NCBI GenBank assembly: GCA_000702685.1
Contig: JNJD01000006.1
Span: 496,001 to 560,000, forward strand
Source: Lachnospiraceae bacterium AC2028
GTDB taxonomy: Bacteria > Bacillota > Clostridia > Lachnospirales > Lachnospiraceae
Length of the DNA: 64,000 bases
Reading direction: 5' to 3'
A model generated the notes under the pieces. That model had not been told where the DNA came from and made no database searches. It worked only from the letters and a program-made list of their open reading frames with translations. Every line of letters begins with the position of its first letter. Positions within the stretch are counted from its first letter, which is position 1. The position numbers were made by a program, and so were the translations under genes. Positions 52,749-62,565 of this stretch are shown here, one piece after another.

Positions 52749-53746
52749 TTATCGTTTTCTCCTTCAAGAGATTTCTTACAGCTTTTTCTGTGTACCGTGA
52801 TCACGGAAAGTATCATCACCATACATGCCGCGGCCATGATCGAATAACAGTATATATACAGATTTCCGTGTCTCTGCACATAATATTCCATATATCCCGT
52901 CAGCGACAGACCCGACAGAAATGCAAGCACAAACAGTACATGATACGCATGGAATCCGCGCGCCTTAGCCGATCTTATCATGCATACGGTGAACGTGATG
53001 ATAAGGAAGACTCCCGACACGATCTGCATAAGACTTACAAATCCGTTGGATCTTAAGAAGGATGCATCATATCTCGCGCTGTCCAGTAAAGCCATGGCTG
53101 CAAAATAGCATACATATGTCTCAACTGCGGATCTGCCTTTATAATACAGGATCAGCGATACGACCGTTATGATCCCGAGTATCATGAACTTCCAGAAAAA
53201 CACCGCCGTCCTGTACTGCACGCTTCCGTCGGAAAGATATGTGACATAGCTGAAAGGAAGTCTCTGATAAGCTCCATCGGTTATGACCGCTTTACCCCTG
53301 TCGGAATCACTGAACATCGAGACAAGTGATGCAAGCATCATAAAGAGCATCTGTCCCGCAGCACATGCGCTCATCATCTTTTTGTGAAGCTTCCTGCCGG
53401 ATATAAGAACGCACAGACCGGCCGACAGGATAAAACCAAACATTATGCCCGCTTCATGATATCTTCCTTCAACGTCCGCAAATGCTCCGGACAATCCTTC
53501 GTAAGTTTCATAATGACTGTACCAGTGTATGAGCCGTCCGAAAAATAAAGCCGAAACAAGTGAAGATGCGGCATAGATCACAAGTGATGCAGATCGTCTT
53601 ACCTTAACGGAACGCTCTTCCTTCCCGGTACATACAAGGCTGCATGTCATGAACCACGATGATATGAATGACAATGCGGCAATGATCACGCCGTATCCGA
53701 TCCTTACATTTCCTGCGTATACTGCTGTAACGGTATCAAGATTCAT
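52745..53746 (-). CDS. Polytopic membrane protein, Lgt-like in layout
   Basis: A 333-residue protein with about nine predicted helices. GRLIHWYSHYETYEGL and GIMFGFILSAGLCVLISGRKLHKK resemble prolipoprotein diacylglyceryl transferase (Lgt) blocks, but the key Lgt HGGL-type signature is not clear, so I do not call it Lgt. It starts inside the stop of the phosphodiester glycosidase gene and ends inside the start of the CPBP gene. A lipid-linked function is an inference from texture and neighbours. Confidence 0.65.
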   Translation of the reverse strand: MNLDTVTAVYAGNVRIGYGVIIAALSFISSWFMTCSLVCTGKEERSVKVRRSASLVIYAASSLVSALFFGRLIHWYSHYETYEGLSGAFADVEGRYHEAGIMFGFILSAGLCVLISGRKLHKKMMSACAAGQMLFMMLASLVSMFSDSDRGKAVITDGAYQRLPFSYVTYLSDGSVQYRTAVFFWKFMILGIITVVSLILYYKGRSAVETYVCYFAAMALLDSARYDASFLRSNGFVSLMQIVSGVFLIITFTVCMIRSAKARGFHAYHVLFVLAFLSGLSLTGYMEYYVQRHGNLYIYCYSIMAAACMVMILSVITVHRKSCKKSLEGENDK

Positions 53747-55536
53747 TGCTCGTCCTCCGGTACAGCTGTCGCAAAATAGATTATGTCGCTTATCGTTCTC
53801 TCGACTCCCCAGTCAACATAACTGTATGGCCTGTCTCTCCATATCAGCTCAGCCGTCTGTCCTCCGTCGAGAGTGTAGGCGTTCACGCATCCCTTTAGGA
53901 GCATTATGTCCTGGGCACCTTTAAGGGTACAGCATTCCTTATACGGATATACATGTCCTATGGTCATAAGAAGATAATGGTTTTGTCCCAGCTGGCCGAT
54001 CGCCGAGCGCGAATACCTCTGCATCGTCTCGCCGATGCGGTAATTCAGGTTTTCCTTCGGGACACCGTTATCTATGAGCACGGGACCGAACGACACCGAA
54101 AAGAGGATATCATTCTCATCGACAAATCTCTGTGCCTCATCCTTATCCGTAAGCTCTCCCGCATAGGAAAAGATCATATTTCCCTGCGTATCGAAAAAGC
54201 ATGTATCAAGGCTTGCAGCTTCGCACCTGTAAACGGTTCTGTCATAAACACACAGTCCGAGCGGCCTGAACTTATAGAAATCCCCGTTCATCGCCACAAC
54301 CGCATTTGCCTGCGCCGCCATTGAAGATGCATACAGCTGCGTGCCGTATCCGTAGGTATCTCCGGCGATCTTTCTTTTCAGCTGGCTGGGATCTGATATG
54401 AATACTTCCGCAAAATTACAGTAACAGTTATTGCAGTATTCCTTCCATACTATCGCAAATATCGAATCATCGGCGTAATAGTAGATCCTCTGTCCCGTTG
54501 CAAATGTGACATCCGGATCGAACACAAGATCCGCGTCACCTATCAGATGCTCACTGCCTGCGATTGCTTCGGTGATAAGATGCGGATCCTCAAGTTCATG
54601 ATACTTATCCTCGCAGGGCTCATATCCGCACAGCGCATCCTCGGGTATCGAATAGAGCTTGGGAATATATACAAGATCTGCAAGGATGTTTGATTTCGAA
54701 TTGTTGGCATAAAGTGCGATCTTCTCGGAAAGATTTTTTTCGGACGATGCACCCGGGCACACTCCTCCGCCGAGTATATCAAGCAGTTCATCGCTCGGAT
54801 CGATCATCCAGTCTCCGTCTGCATAGGAAAGGGTGATCACCATATCCCTGCAGCACTCAGGCGCATCACCTGAAAGCACCCCGGCCGCAGCATCCGTATA
54901 TGCCTGCTCGATGACCCATCCTTCATAGGAATCGTCATCGCCGTAAACATCCTTCCTCGAATTAGCCTGAACCACACGGTCAAGCTGTACATCAAAGCCT
55001 TCGTCTATCCTTGCGGACGCATCGGTCATATCCGCATACCATACTCGGACGGGGACAAATGCATTAAGATCGATGACATTGATCTCCCCCGTATATTCGC
55101 ATCTGAAACTCTTTGTAAGAAAGCTGTAATACATGGCGGCGGTATCATCTCCGAATACCGCCCGGGCTCCCTCCGCACCGGAGCGATCCGTCGAAACCGT
55201 TCCATAGAGGATATCGTAAGCATCACCTATGCGTCCTTCGTTTACGGCAGTCAGAAAAGCATCCGTCTTTTCCGCAGGGTCTCCCGCGGGATGCGCATAC
55301 AGAAGGTCAAGCTCCGGGTAAAAGATGCATATCACAAGAACCGCGGCTGCAGTCAGAATGCTTATGACGGCAGGAAGAAATCGCAGGGATCTTCTCACGG
55401 AAAAAAAGACGGCAAGAAGAAGTGCCGCAACAACAAAAGCGATAAGTATATACAGAAGCCTAACATGTCCCGCCGGAAGCTTCGGAAGGACATGATCCAT
55501 TCTAAGAAAACATTCTTTTAGTATCTCAAAAAACAT
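53743..55536 (-). CDS. Membrane-anchored phosphodiester glycosidase-domain protein (NAGPA type)
   Basis: A 597-residue protein with two N-terminal membrane helices (about 27-46 and 52-72), a middle domain (about 85-330), and a C-terminal NAGPA domain. Family hallmarks are AVVAMNGDFYKF (about 412), LTDKDEAQRF, SFGPVLIDNGVP, SAIGQLGQNHYLLMTI and GCVNAYTLDGGQTAEL (about 560). The family cleaves phosphodiester-linked GlcNAc or acts on wall polymers. First gene of the coupled membrane-protein series. Promoter TTGTCT-N16-TATAAT lies upstream. Confidence 0.85.
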   Translation of the reverse strand: MFFEILKECFLRMDHVLPKLPAGHVRLLYILIAFVVAALLLAVFFSVRRSLRFLPAVISILTAAAVLVICIFYPELDLLYAHPAGDPAEKTDAFLTAVNEGRIGDAYDILYGTVSTDRSGAEGARAVFGDDTAAMYYSFLTKSFRCEYTGEINVIDLNAFVPVRVWYADMTDASARIDEGFDVQLDRVVQANSRKDVYGDDDSYEGWVIEQAYTDAAAGVLSGDAPECCRDMVITLSYADGDWMIDPSDELLDILGGGVCPGASSEKNLSEKIALYANNSKSNILADLVYIPKLYSIPEDALCGYEPCEDKYHELEDPHLITEAIAGSEHLIGDADLVFDPDVTFATGQRIYYYADDSIFAIVWKEYCNNCYCNFAEVFISDPSQLKRKIAGDTYGYGTQLYASSMAAQANAVVAMNGDFYKFRPLGLCVYDRTVYRCEAASLDTCFFDTQGNMIFSYAGELTDKDEAQRFVDENDILFSVSFGPVLIDNGVPKENLNYRIGETMQRYSRSAIGQLGQNHYLLMTIGHVYPYKECCTLKGAQDIMLLKGCVNAYTLDGGQTAELIWRDRPYSYVDWGVERTISDIIYFATAVPEDEQ

Positions 55537-55576
55537 ACCGTGATCCGTTTATTTCCTTTAGATTCGCATTTCATTT

Positions 55577-55604
55577 ATTATATCGTACCTTGCATAAAAG
55601 ACAA
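55577..55604 (-). promoter_or_regulatory. Promoter of the NAGPA-type operon
   Basis: Minus strand TTGTCT (55604-55599), 16-base spacer, TATAAT (55582-55577), about 40 bases before the ATG. Confidence 0.6.
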
Positions 55605-55622
55605 AATTAATAAACTGTTCGA

Positions 55623-55651
55623 TTGAATATGACTTGATACAAATATAGAAT
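55623..55651 (+). promoter_or_regulatory. Candidate promoter of the 91-residue gene
   Basis: TTGAAT (55623-55628), 17-base spacer, TAGAAT (55646-55651), then a 25-30 base leader with GGAGAGGG before the ATG at 55682. Confidence 0.5.
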
Positions 55652-55681
55652 GCATATACAAACATATGTTCGGAGAGGGAA

Positions 55682-55957
55682 ATGAGCAAGGTATACGTGG
55701 ATGTCACGGCAAAATTCGATAAAGAAGGCCGTATGGAACCGGTACAGATATCCTGGACGGACGGAACCAGATTCCGTGTGGACAAGGTTCTGAACGTATG
55801 CCGCGCCGTATCGACGGGCGGCGGAGGCATGGGCATCCGTTACACCTGCAGGATATGCGGCAGGAACGCTTTTGTCTTCTATTCGGAAAGAGATCACAGA
55901 TGGTTTGTCGAAGGCAAAGGGTCAGTCAGATCCGACTGGGTCTATACGGTAATGTAA
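55682..55957 (+). CDS. Small protein of unknown function with CxxC
   Basis: A 91-residue soluble protein: MSKVYVDVTAKFDKEGRM, then a beta-rich part with WTDGTRFRVDKVLNVCRA, a Gly-rich loop, and YTCRICGRNAFVFYSERDHRWFVE. One CxxC and a separate Cys/His could form a small zinc site. It resembles, in texture, small conserved clostridial proteins of unknown role. GGAGAGGG precedes the ATG and a promoter is visible, so it is a real gene. Another frame-shifted reading exists but has no ribosome site. Confidence 0.7.
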   Translation: MSKVYVDVTAKFDKEGRMEPVQISWTDGTRFRVDKVLNVCRAVSTGGGGMGIRYTCRICGRNAFVFYSERDHRWFVEGKGSVRSDWVYTVM

Positions 55958-56040
55958 CTGATACTGCATCTCCCGCTTTTTGTTAAATTTTTATTTTTTA
56001 TAGACATGCACTGCCTTTTTGAAGGATAATCAATGTATAT

Positions 56041-56055
56041 CGGAAACGTTTTCCG
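56041..56055. promoter_or_regulatory. Palindrome resembling a CcpA (cre) site before the chemoreceptor
   Basis: CGGAAA-CGT-TTTCCG, a perfect-arm palindrome with the AAACGTTT core of cre sites, 34 bases before the ATG. Outside positions differ from the TG...CA of cre, so the match is partial. Confidence 0.4.
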
Positions 56056-56088
56056 TGATCAGATCATCCGGCAAAAGAGGGCATGAAT

Positions 56089-57834
56089 ATGAACAGATTG
56101 AAAAACATCAAAATGAGATGGAAGCTCTTTGCGCTGTCCATACCTCTCATCATCGCGATCATCGTTTCGGTGATCATGACCGGCATCAAAGTCACCAAGA
56201 CCGAGAATGATATCACCGGTGTATATTACGATATGCTCTACAAGGTAAACAGCGGTCTTCTGAGCGCCGACAGGGATCTGTATCAGACTCTGAACAGCGC
56301 TACATTCTATTATGATTTCCATAACACCACCGGAATGTTCGAGAGCATGACTCCGAGTGCCCTCAGGCAATACCATGAAAGCAGGCAGCTGATACTGGAT
56401 AATGTAAATGAAGCCGCATCGATTGCATCAACCAATGAGCTTCTTTATACCGGCATCACATGTGAAGAAGGCGAAACATTCGAAGAAGCCTATCAGGCAT
56501 TCCTTGAATCGTTCGAAAGATGGGAACAGCAGTATGACATCGAAACCGATAAGGGTTCATGGTTCCATTACCAGACGACATTCACCACTGCAAGAAGACA
56601 TCTCGACAATATGCAGGAAATAACGGAATTATGGTCCGAACAGGAGCGTGCCGCACTTGCCGCACAGAACCGCGCGGCCATCATCTCCTATTCCGTCGTC
56701 TATGCCGTCGTCATAGCTGCGCTGATCGCATTCGTGCTTCTCATACTCAGACAGATCAATACCTCGATCAAAAGTGTTACCGTATCTCTTGATGCTCTTG
56801 CAGCCGGAGACCTTACGCATGAATTCCCCGATGAGAAACAGATGGGAAGCGATGAGCTCGGACAGATCCACAAGTCCGCCAAAAACCTTTCCGATGAGCT
56901 CAGGGAGATCATCGGACGCACCAAGGAAATGTCGGATATGCTGACCGCATCCGGCATCGAACTTTCGGATTCCTCCGATCAGGCTACCGCCGCATCAAAC
57001 CAGGTATCGCAGGCTGTCGAGGAAATATCACAGGGTGCGATAGGACAGGCGGAAAGCGTTGAAGTCGCATCCAACAATACCTCGGACATTGAAAAGAATA
57101 TCGGTGCGATAAATGCCATAATCGAAGTTCTTGCTTCCAAGACAGAGAGCATGAAGAAAAAGTGCGACGAGACAATGGCTACCATGCGTGTACTCCTTGA
57201 CCAGAACGCCGAGGTCATAGAAAACATGAAGGATATACATGCACAGATCTCCGCCACCAATGAAGCGGTAGGAAGCATTTCGCAGGCATCCAAGATAATC
57301 ACGGAGATCTCATCACAGACCAATCTCCTCTCACTCAACGCATCGATCGAAGCCGCTAGAGCGGGAGAATCGGGCAGAGGCTTCGCCGTTGTCGCAACCG
57401 AGATAGGTAATCTCGCGGATCAGTCGGGTAATGCCGCAGTAAGCATTTCAAAGATAGTAAGCAATCTTGTTGAAGAATCACAGAAATCCGTTGAGATCAT
57501 CGAGAAGATGAATGTCGGATTTGAAAAGCAGAACGCACATATCGACGAGACGGGAAAAGATGTTGAAGAAATGGCGGATGAAGTAAATGCCATTGCTGAA
57601 GAGACCGAAGAGATCTCCGTACAGATCAAGAACCTCCTTGCTTCCAAGGAATCACTCGTAACGATCATCACCGAGCTTTCCGCTGTATCGGAAGAAAATG
57701 CGGCATCAACCCAGGAAACAAACGCATCGATGGAGGAACTGAATGCAACCTTCAGCCTGATAAGCGAATCTGCGGGACAGCTCCGTCAGCTTGCTTCCGA
57801 ACTAAAAGAAAATATCAGCTTCTTTACAAGCTGA
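56089..57834 (+). CDS. Methyl-accepting chemotaxis protein
   Basis: A 581-residue transmembrane chemoreceptor. Membrane helices at about 14-35 and 197-219 enclose a helical sensor domain (four-helix-bundle type), then HAMP (about 220-275) and the signalling domain. The tip sequence [39 protein letters not shown] is split here by description: it runs about 395-435 and is nearly canonical. Methylation-type Glu/Gln pairs occur in the long coiled coils. The ATG at 56089 has GAGGG at proper distance; an ATG two codons earlier has it too close. It senses an unknown ligand outside the cell; no other chemotaxis gene is in the window. Confidence 0.95.
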   Translation: MNRLKNIKMRWKLFALSIPLIIAIIVSVIMTGIKVTKTENDITGVYYDMLYKVNSGLLSADRDLYQTLNSATFYYDFHNTTGMFESMTPSALRQYHESRQLILDNVNEAASIASTNELLYTGITCEEGETFEEAYQAFLESFERWEQQYDIETDKGSWFHYQTTFTTARRHLDNMQEITELWSEQERAALAAQNRAAIISYSVVYAVVIAALIAFVLLILRQINTSIKSVTVSLDALAAGDLTHEFPDEKQMGSDELGQIHKSAKNLSDELREIIGRTKEMSDMLTASGIELSDSSDQATAASNQVSQAVEEISQGAIGQAESVEVASNNTSDIEKNIGAINAIIEVLASKTESMKKKCDETMATMRVLLDQNAEVIENMKDIHAQISATNEAVGSISQASKIITEISSQTNLLSLNASIEAARAGESGRGFAVVATEIGNLADQSGNAAVSISKIVSNLVEESQKSVEIIEKMNVGFEKQNAHIDETGKDVEEMADEVNAIAEETEEISVQIKNLLASKESLVTIITELSAVSEENAASTQETNASMEELNATFSLISESAGQLRQLASELKENISFFTS

Positions 57835-57839
57835 TATTT
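57810..57839. terminator. Hairpin inside the 3' ends of both converging genes
   Basis: AAATATCAGCTT-CTTTAC-AAGCTGATATTT, a perfect 12-bp stem that contains the chemoreceptor stop codon and part of the HD-GYP stop codon. The two genes are 3 bases apart, so this is the only place for a terminator. Confidence 0.7.
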
Positions 57840-58944
57840 ACTCTATTACCATCGAAGCACAGTTTATATCTTCGAGCAGATTGTATTTCTTGCCGGTCTT
57901 GAAACCGATGACGACGGGACGCATCGGATATCCCGGATTGTTCGCCACAACCTTTCCGGTTTCGCCGTTTGAAAGTGTGACATAGGAATCGACAGGGAAG
58001 ATAATGACCGAATTCATAAAGCTTGATATCGCTTTATTATCGAGTTCCGTAGACATACCGAATATCATCTCAAGGGCTTCTCTTTTCGGGAAGCCTTTTT
58101 TGTACGGTCTTTCCGTTACAAGCGCATCGTAGATATCCGCAACCGATAATATCCTTGCAAACTTGCTGATGGCATCCCCGGTAACGCCGAGAGGATATCC
58201 CTTGCCGTTCATCTTCTCATGATGCTGGAGAACGCCTTTCATAATATTTTCGTTGAATGCATTTTTCTCCTTGAGGATCTTAAATCCGAAAAGAGAATGC
58301 TGCTTCATAAGTGCAAATTCGTCATCATCGAGCTTGCCGGGTTTATTAAGGATCTCAAGAGGAATGTTGGATTTTCCGAGATCGTGAAGCAGTCCGGAAA
58401 CACCTATGTCCCTCAGCTCCTCGGCGGAGAGTCCGTAATTCCTGCCTATTATCATTCCCATGGTTGCAACGTCAACACTGTGTTTAAATGTGTATTCATC
58501 GCTGACCTTGATAAGGTTTATATCGACAGCGATCGCATTATTGGATTCGATCGCTTTTACAAGTTCACCGGTAACATTGTTGGTGGCTTCAAGGAAATGT
58601 TCGGACTCGACATTATCGTACAAAAACTGTACACCCTCACCAACGCGCTTGATAACTTCGTTGCTGAGCGTGACCTTGCTCTTGTCTTCTACACGGCTCT
58701 TTTCAATTAATTCCTTGGTGTATGCGGGAAGATTTGCTTCGAGTGAATGGATCTCATCGGGATCGGGTTCTCCCTCCGAGACATATATCCCGCCTATTGA
58801 TTTTTTCTGAAGATACTCTATCTGGAAATCGTCAAGATACGCACCTTTGGCTATGAGTTCGCGTCCTGTTTTATCGAGAATGGCCTGATCGATCTTCATT
58901 CCCGGCTGCAGAACTCTTGTACTTACGAATTTACGCTTAACCAT
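57838..58944 (-). CDS. HD-GYP domain phosphodiesterase
   Basis: A 368-residue protein, likely degrading cyclic di-GMP. N-terminal DUF3391-like segment (VSTRVLQPGMKIDQAILDKTGREL), then the HD-GYP domain: KHSVDVATM (His), LLHDLGKSNIP (HD), QHHEKMNGKGYP (HHE and GYP), ILSVADIYDALVTERPYKKG. Catalytic residues are all present. A C-terminal beta segment follows (YVTLSNGETGKVVANNP). Start ATG 58944 with GGGGAG. It overlaps the foldase gene by 8 bases and converges on the chemoreceptor. Confidence 0.92.
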   Translation of the reverse strand: MVKRKFVSTRVLQPGMKIDQAILDKTGRELIAKGAYLDDFQIEYLQKKSIGGIYVSEGEPDPDEIHSLEANLPAYTKELIEKSRVEDKSKVTLSNEVIKRVGEGVQFLYDNVESEHFLEATNNVTGELVKAIESNNAIAVDINLIKVSDEYTFKHSVDVATMGMIIGRNYGLSAEELRDIGVSGLLHDLGKSNIPLEILNKPGKLDDDEFALMKQHSLFGFKILKEKNAFNENIMKGVLQHHEKMNGKGYPLGVTGDAISKFARILSVADIYDALVTERPYKKGFPKREALEMIFGMSTELDNKAISSFMNSVIIFPVDSYVTLSNGETGKVVANNPGYPMRPVVIGFKTGKKYNLLEDINCASMVIE

Positions 58945-60004
58945 CGGTCTCCCCACTGCCCAGATAATTATCGTAGATTTCAAAAAAGCTGCTTGTCGTG
59001 ATCTGTGGATCGGAATTAAGAGTTACTGTTTTCCACAGTTCCGTATTCAGATTTCTGATAAGACTGTCAAGAAATTCGTTATAAACAGTCTCGAATGCTT
59101 CATCCTTAAGTTTCTCTGTAATGAGAACCTTGTTGGCGTCGGTCTGCGCTCTGTCAAGTGTACTGATGCATTGCATAAGATACAGACCGTCGGAAGTTTT
59201 TACTATTTCGCTTATCTCGTCATTCGCCAGTGAGAAAGCTTCTTCCTCTATTGCGGGATCCATCATACCCTTACCGAAAGAGATGACGTTTTCTTCCGCT
59301 TCGTTATATCTTGCAGCCTCGGTTTCAAAATCCAGCTGCCCTTCAAGCAATCCCGTGCGTATATCATTCAGATTGGCATATACACGCTCGTAATCACTGT
59401 TGGTATACGGGATCAGCGAATCACCGTTCCTGTACGCCGTCCTCATATATATGATCCTGACCTTTACATACCTTGCTTCGTCATCGGATATCTCCGGTGA
59501 AATATCCCTTATGATCTCATCATAAGCGGTCTGGGCAAGTGCGATCTGATAATACATCTTCTCTATCAGCTCTTCGCTCGCGCCCATCGCTTCTATCTCG
59601 GCATCATTAAGCGAAGCATAATAGCTTTCCGCCGCATTTTTGACGAGGATCTGTTTTTCGGGATCAAGCGAAAGTCCTCTGTCCGTTGCCATGAGATACA
59701 TGGTCTTGACCTGGGCAAGTTCCGCAAGGGCGGTATTTTTTATGCTGTCTTCAAAGGTAACGCCGTCCGATGTAACGTTCCAGATCTCCTCTCCGTACAC
59801 ATTCTCGTATGTGTTCTGGATATTGGTCAGGTAGATCTCAAGTTCCTGTATGCTGCAGCTTTCACTTCCGACGATGAATATCTCATCCTTGTTAAAGCCT
59901 GTAGTCAGCACCACCTGCGTGCCGCCGCAACCGCACAGGGTTATAAGGGCGACAAGCAGGCAGAAGGCTTTTGAAATTTTTCCTTTGAAAAACTTTTGAA
60001 ACAT
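58937..60004 (-). CDS. PrsA/SurA-like foldase lipoprotein
   Basis: A 355-residue lipoprotein with lipobox LCGC (about 24-27). A helical chaperone region (about 50-185) contains ELEIYLTNIQNTYENVYG, a parvulin-like part (about 185-285) has ARYVKVRIIYMRTAY... and DGLYLMQCISTLDR, and a final helical part follows. It probably folds exported proteins on the outside of the membrane. It lies 15 bases after ilvE and overlaps the HD-GYP gene, an unusual combination that suggests only transcriptional convenience. Confidence 0.8.
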   Translation of the reverse strand: MFQKFFKGKISKAFCLLVALITLCGCGGTQVVLTTGFNKDEIFIVGSESCSIQELEIYLTNIQNTYENVYGEEIWNVTSDGVTFEDSIKNTALAELAQVKTMYLMATDRGLSLDPEKQILVKNAAESYYASLNDAEIEAMGASEELIEKMYYQIALAQTAYDEIIRDISPEISDDEARYVKVRIIYMRTAYRNGDSLIPYTNSDYERVYANLNDIRTGLLEGQLDFETEAARYNEAEENVISFGKGMMDPAIEEEAFSLANDEISEIVKTSDGLYLMQCISTLDRAQTDANKVLITEKLKDEAFETVYNEFLDSLIRNLNTELWKTVTLNSDPQITTSSFFEIYDNYLGSGETDG

Positions 60005-60019
60005 AGATCAAAAAACAGA

Positions 60020-61048
60020 TCAAAGCTTGATCTCGTGTACCCATCCTTCGGGAGCTTCGAGGCGTCCCATCTGGATTCCGGTGAGAGTGTCGTAGAGCTT
60101 CTTGGTGACAGGTCCCATCTCCTCCATTCCGCTGGGGAAGCAGATCTCTCTGCCGTGATCGTTGATCTTGCCGACAGGAGAAATGACTGCTGCGGTTCCG
60201 CAAAGTCCGCACTCTGCCATATCCGCAACTTCCTCGAGAGTGATCTCTCTTTCCTCTGCTTCAAGTCCGAGATAATCTCTTGCTACCTGGATGAGGCTTC
60301 TTCTGGTGATGGAAGGAAGAATGCTGTTTGACTTGGGAGTGACAACCTTTCCGTCCTTGGTGACAAAGAGGAAGTTAGCTCCGCCGGTCTCCTCAACCTT
60401 GGTCCTGGTTGCGGCATCGAGATACATATTCTCGGCAAATCCTTCAGCATGTGCGGTAACGATCGCATGAAGGCTCATTGCATAGTTAAGTCCGGCCTTG
60501 ATGTTACCGGTTCCGTGCGGTGCCGCACGGTCGAAATCGGACACCTTGATGACGATGGGCTTAGCGCCGCCCTTGAAGTAAGGTCCTACGGGTGTAACAA
60601 GGATCCTGAACTGATATTCATCAGCGGGCTTAACACCGATAACGGGATTTGATCCGAACATATAAGGTCTTACATAAAGAGTTGCACCGCTTCCGTAAGG
60701 AGGTACGAATGCAGCATTGGCCTTAATGGTCTTCTCAACGGCATCGATGAATCTTCCCTCGGGAAGAACGGGCATTTCAAGTCTTGCAGCAGACTGATTG
60801 AGACGCTCCGCATTCAGGTCGGGGCGGAATGTAACGATCCTTCCGTCTTCGGTGGTATATGCCTTAAGGCCTTCAAATACGGTCTGGGCATATTGAAGAA
60901 CGCCGGCACACTCATTAAGCACCACCTTATCGTCGGTAGTGATCTCACCGTCGTCCCACTTTCCGTCCTTGAAGTTGGATACATAGCGATAATCGGTCTT
61001 GATGTATCCGAAACCTAAATTACCCCAGTCAATGTCTTTCTTTTCCAT
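60020..61048 (-). CDS. ilvE: Branched-chain amino acid aminotransferase
   Basis: A 342-residue PLP enzyme (fold type IV) converting leucine, isoleucine and valine to their 2-oxo acids and back, using glutamate/2-oxoglutarate. Family II BCAT: VLNECAGVLQYAQTVFEGLKAY, VRPYMFGSNPVIGVKPA, PLP Lys in GNIKAGLNYAMS (about 185), EETGGANFLFV, and GLCGTAAVISPVG. Length and motifs match bacterial/eukaryotic type BCAT. The leader before the ATG is AT-rich with GAAAGAAGG. It leads the operon ilvE, foldase, HD-GYP. Confidence 0.95.
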   Translation of the reverse strand: MEKKDIDWGNLGFGYIKTDYRYVSNFKDGKWDDGEITTDDKVVLNECAGVLQYAQTVFEGLKAYTTEDGRIVTFRPDLNAERLNQSAARLEMPVLPEGRFIDAVEKTIKANAAFVPPYGSGATLYVRPYMFGSNPVIGVKPADEYQFRILVTPVGPYFKGGAKPIVIKVSDFDRAAPHGTGNIKAGLNYAMSLHAIVTAHAEGFAENMYLDAATRTKVEETGGANFLFVTKDGKVVTPKSNSILPSITRRSLIQVARDYLGLEAEEREITLEEVADMAECGLCGTAAVISPVGKINDHGREICFPSGMEEMGPVTKKLYDTLTGIQMGRLEAPEGWVHEIKL

Positions 61049-61192
61049 ATCTGTAGCCTTCTTTCTTTAATAAATAAAATAAAAAAAACTTTTAAATATT
61101 TTAGCACAATGCGGTTTTTGGTACAATATTCTATGTTCGGATGTGTTTTTACCAACCACCCCGGAAAATATACAGAAAAGGCCGTTATCAGA

Positions 61193-62467
61193 ATGGAAAA
61201 ACCGATGACAGATCATCCCATAATAAACAGATTCTTACGCTTCCTGCCCCTTACGGGACTGGTGATCGTACTGTGCGCCTGTTCACAGACCCAGGGAACT
61301 CCGGCAGGCGACACAAACACCGGAAATGTCTCGGAAAACCAGGCAGTTCCCATGCAGCCCGAAGTTCCTGCAGAACCTGAACCCGAGTCCGAACCCGAGG
61401 TTATCGTGCCCGAAACGGTCACGATCCTCGGAAAAGAATACAATATTGACGAAACCACCCTTGATCTGTCCGATATGGCACCGGAAGACATAGAGGAAGT
61501 CAGCGGTATTCTCGCCGAAATGCCGGAACTGGAAGAAGTCGGTCTTATGCCGTCCGAAGGTGATCCGCTGCTTTCACTCGAAGCGGTTTGCGTACTTAAG
61601 GAAGCCGTTCCGGATGTCCATTTCGTATATGAATTCGATATGTATGACCGGCACCTGACCACGGAAGATACCGAAGTAAGCTACGTAAAGGCAGAGATCG
61701 GTAACGATGGCGAAGAGACGATCCGTCAGGCTCTTACGGTGCTTGATAAATGTGAATATTTCCTTCTCGATGACTGCGGTATCGATGATGAGATAATGGC
61801 TAAGATAAGGGAGGATTTCCCGGATACGAAAGTCGTGTGGAGAGTGCACGTCGGATGGAAGTCCGCTCTCACCGACGATCAGGTCATCCGTATGACGCAC
61901 GGAATAAACGATTCAATGACCGGCCCGCTGAAATATTGTAATGAGGTCATCTATATCGATCTGGGACACGACAGCGGCATCACTGATATTTCATTTATCG
62001 AAAACATGCCGGATCTTGAATGTGTAATACTTTCGGATGCACAGTTTTCCGATCTGACACCGCTTACGAACTGCAGCAAGCTGACATGGCTCGAACTGGT
62101 AAGCTGCTATCATATACAGAATCTGTCCGTCATAGCGGATATGGATTCGATCAAATACCTGAACATAAGCTTCACTCGCACAAGCGATATAAGCGGGATA
62201 ATGGATATGGATCTCGACCGTTTCAGCTGTATCGGAAATCCCGTCTCACGCGAATCCTTCGACGAATATGCGGAGGCTCATCCCGACTGCCTGTGCGTCT
62301 ATTCCGGTAATCCTTACGGATACGCCTGGAGGTACGACGATTACGGATATCACTACTTCTCCTACTACGCAAGAATGCGTGAAGTATTCCGCTATGACAG
62401 GGGATGTCCGGGCGGATTCAAGATGCCCGAAGATGAGCCCGAAGATAATACCGATGAAGAACCTTGA
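61193..62467 (+). CDS. Leucine-rich repeat lipoprotein
   Basis: A 424-residue lipoprotein; the ATG at 61193 is chosen because a TACAAT -10 at 61118-61123 makes the earlier frame start fall upstream of transcription. Signal and lipobox LCAC (about Cys 30), Pro/Glu-rich linker, a first domain with VTILGKEYNIDETTLDLSD, then three or four irregular leucine-rich repeats (ITDISFIENMPDLECVILSDAQFSDLTPL, split by repeat) and a Tyr-rich tail YDDYGYHYFSYYARMREVF. It acts on the cell surface, perhaps in adhesion or protein binding. The terminator follows the stop. Confidence 0.78.
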   Translation: MEKPMTDHPIINRFLRFLPLTGLVIVLCACSQTQGTPAGDTNTGNVSENQAVPMQPEVPAEPEPESEPEVIVPETVTILGKEYNIDETTLDLSDMAPEDIEEVSGILAEMPELEEVGLMPSEGDPLLSLEAVCVLKEAVPDVHFVYEFDMYDRHLTTEDTEVSYVKAEIGNDGEETIRQALTVLDKCEYFLLDDCGIDDEIMAKIREDFPDTKVVWRVHVGWKSALTDDQVIRMTHGINDSMTGPLKYCNEVIYIDLGHDSGITDISFIENMPDLECVILSDAQFSDLTPLTNCSKLTWLELVSCYHIQNLSVIADMDSIKYLNISFTRTSDISGIMDMDLDRFSCIGNPVSRESFDEYAEAHPDCLCVYSGNPYGYAWRYDDYGYHYFSYYARMREVFRYDRGCPGGFKMPEDEPEDNTDEEP

Positions 62468-62495
62468 ACGGAATACGAAGAAGACTTTTGAATAG

Positions 62496-62526
62496 AAAAA
62501 CAGCTGCACCGATGTGCAGCTGTTTT
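62496..62526. terminator. Bidirectional terminator between LRR lipoprotein and dfrA
   Basis: AAAAACAGCTGCAC-CGAT-GTGCAGCTGTTTTA with A/T tracts on both sides. Confidence 0.92.
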
Positions 62527-62565
62527 ATTATTCGATTAACAGCGGAATCCGTCACAATCCGGATC

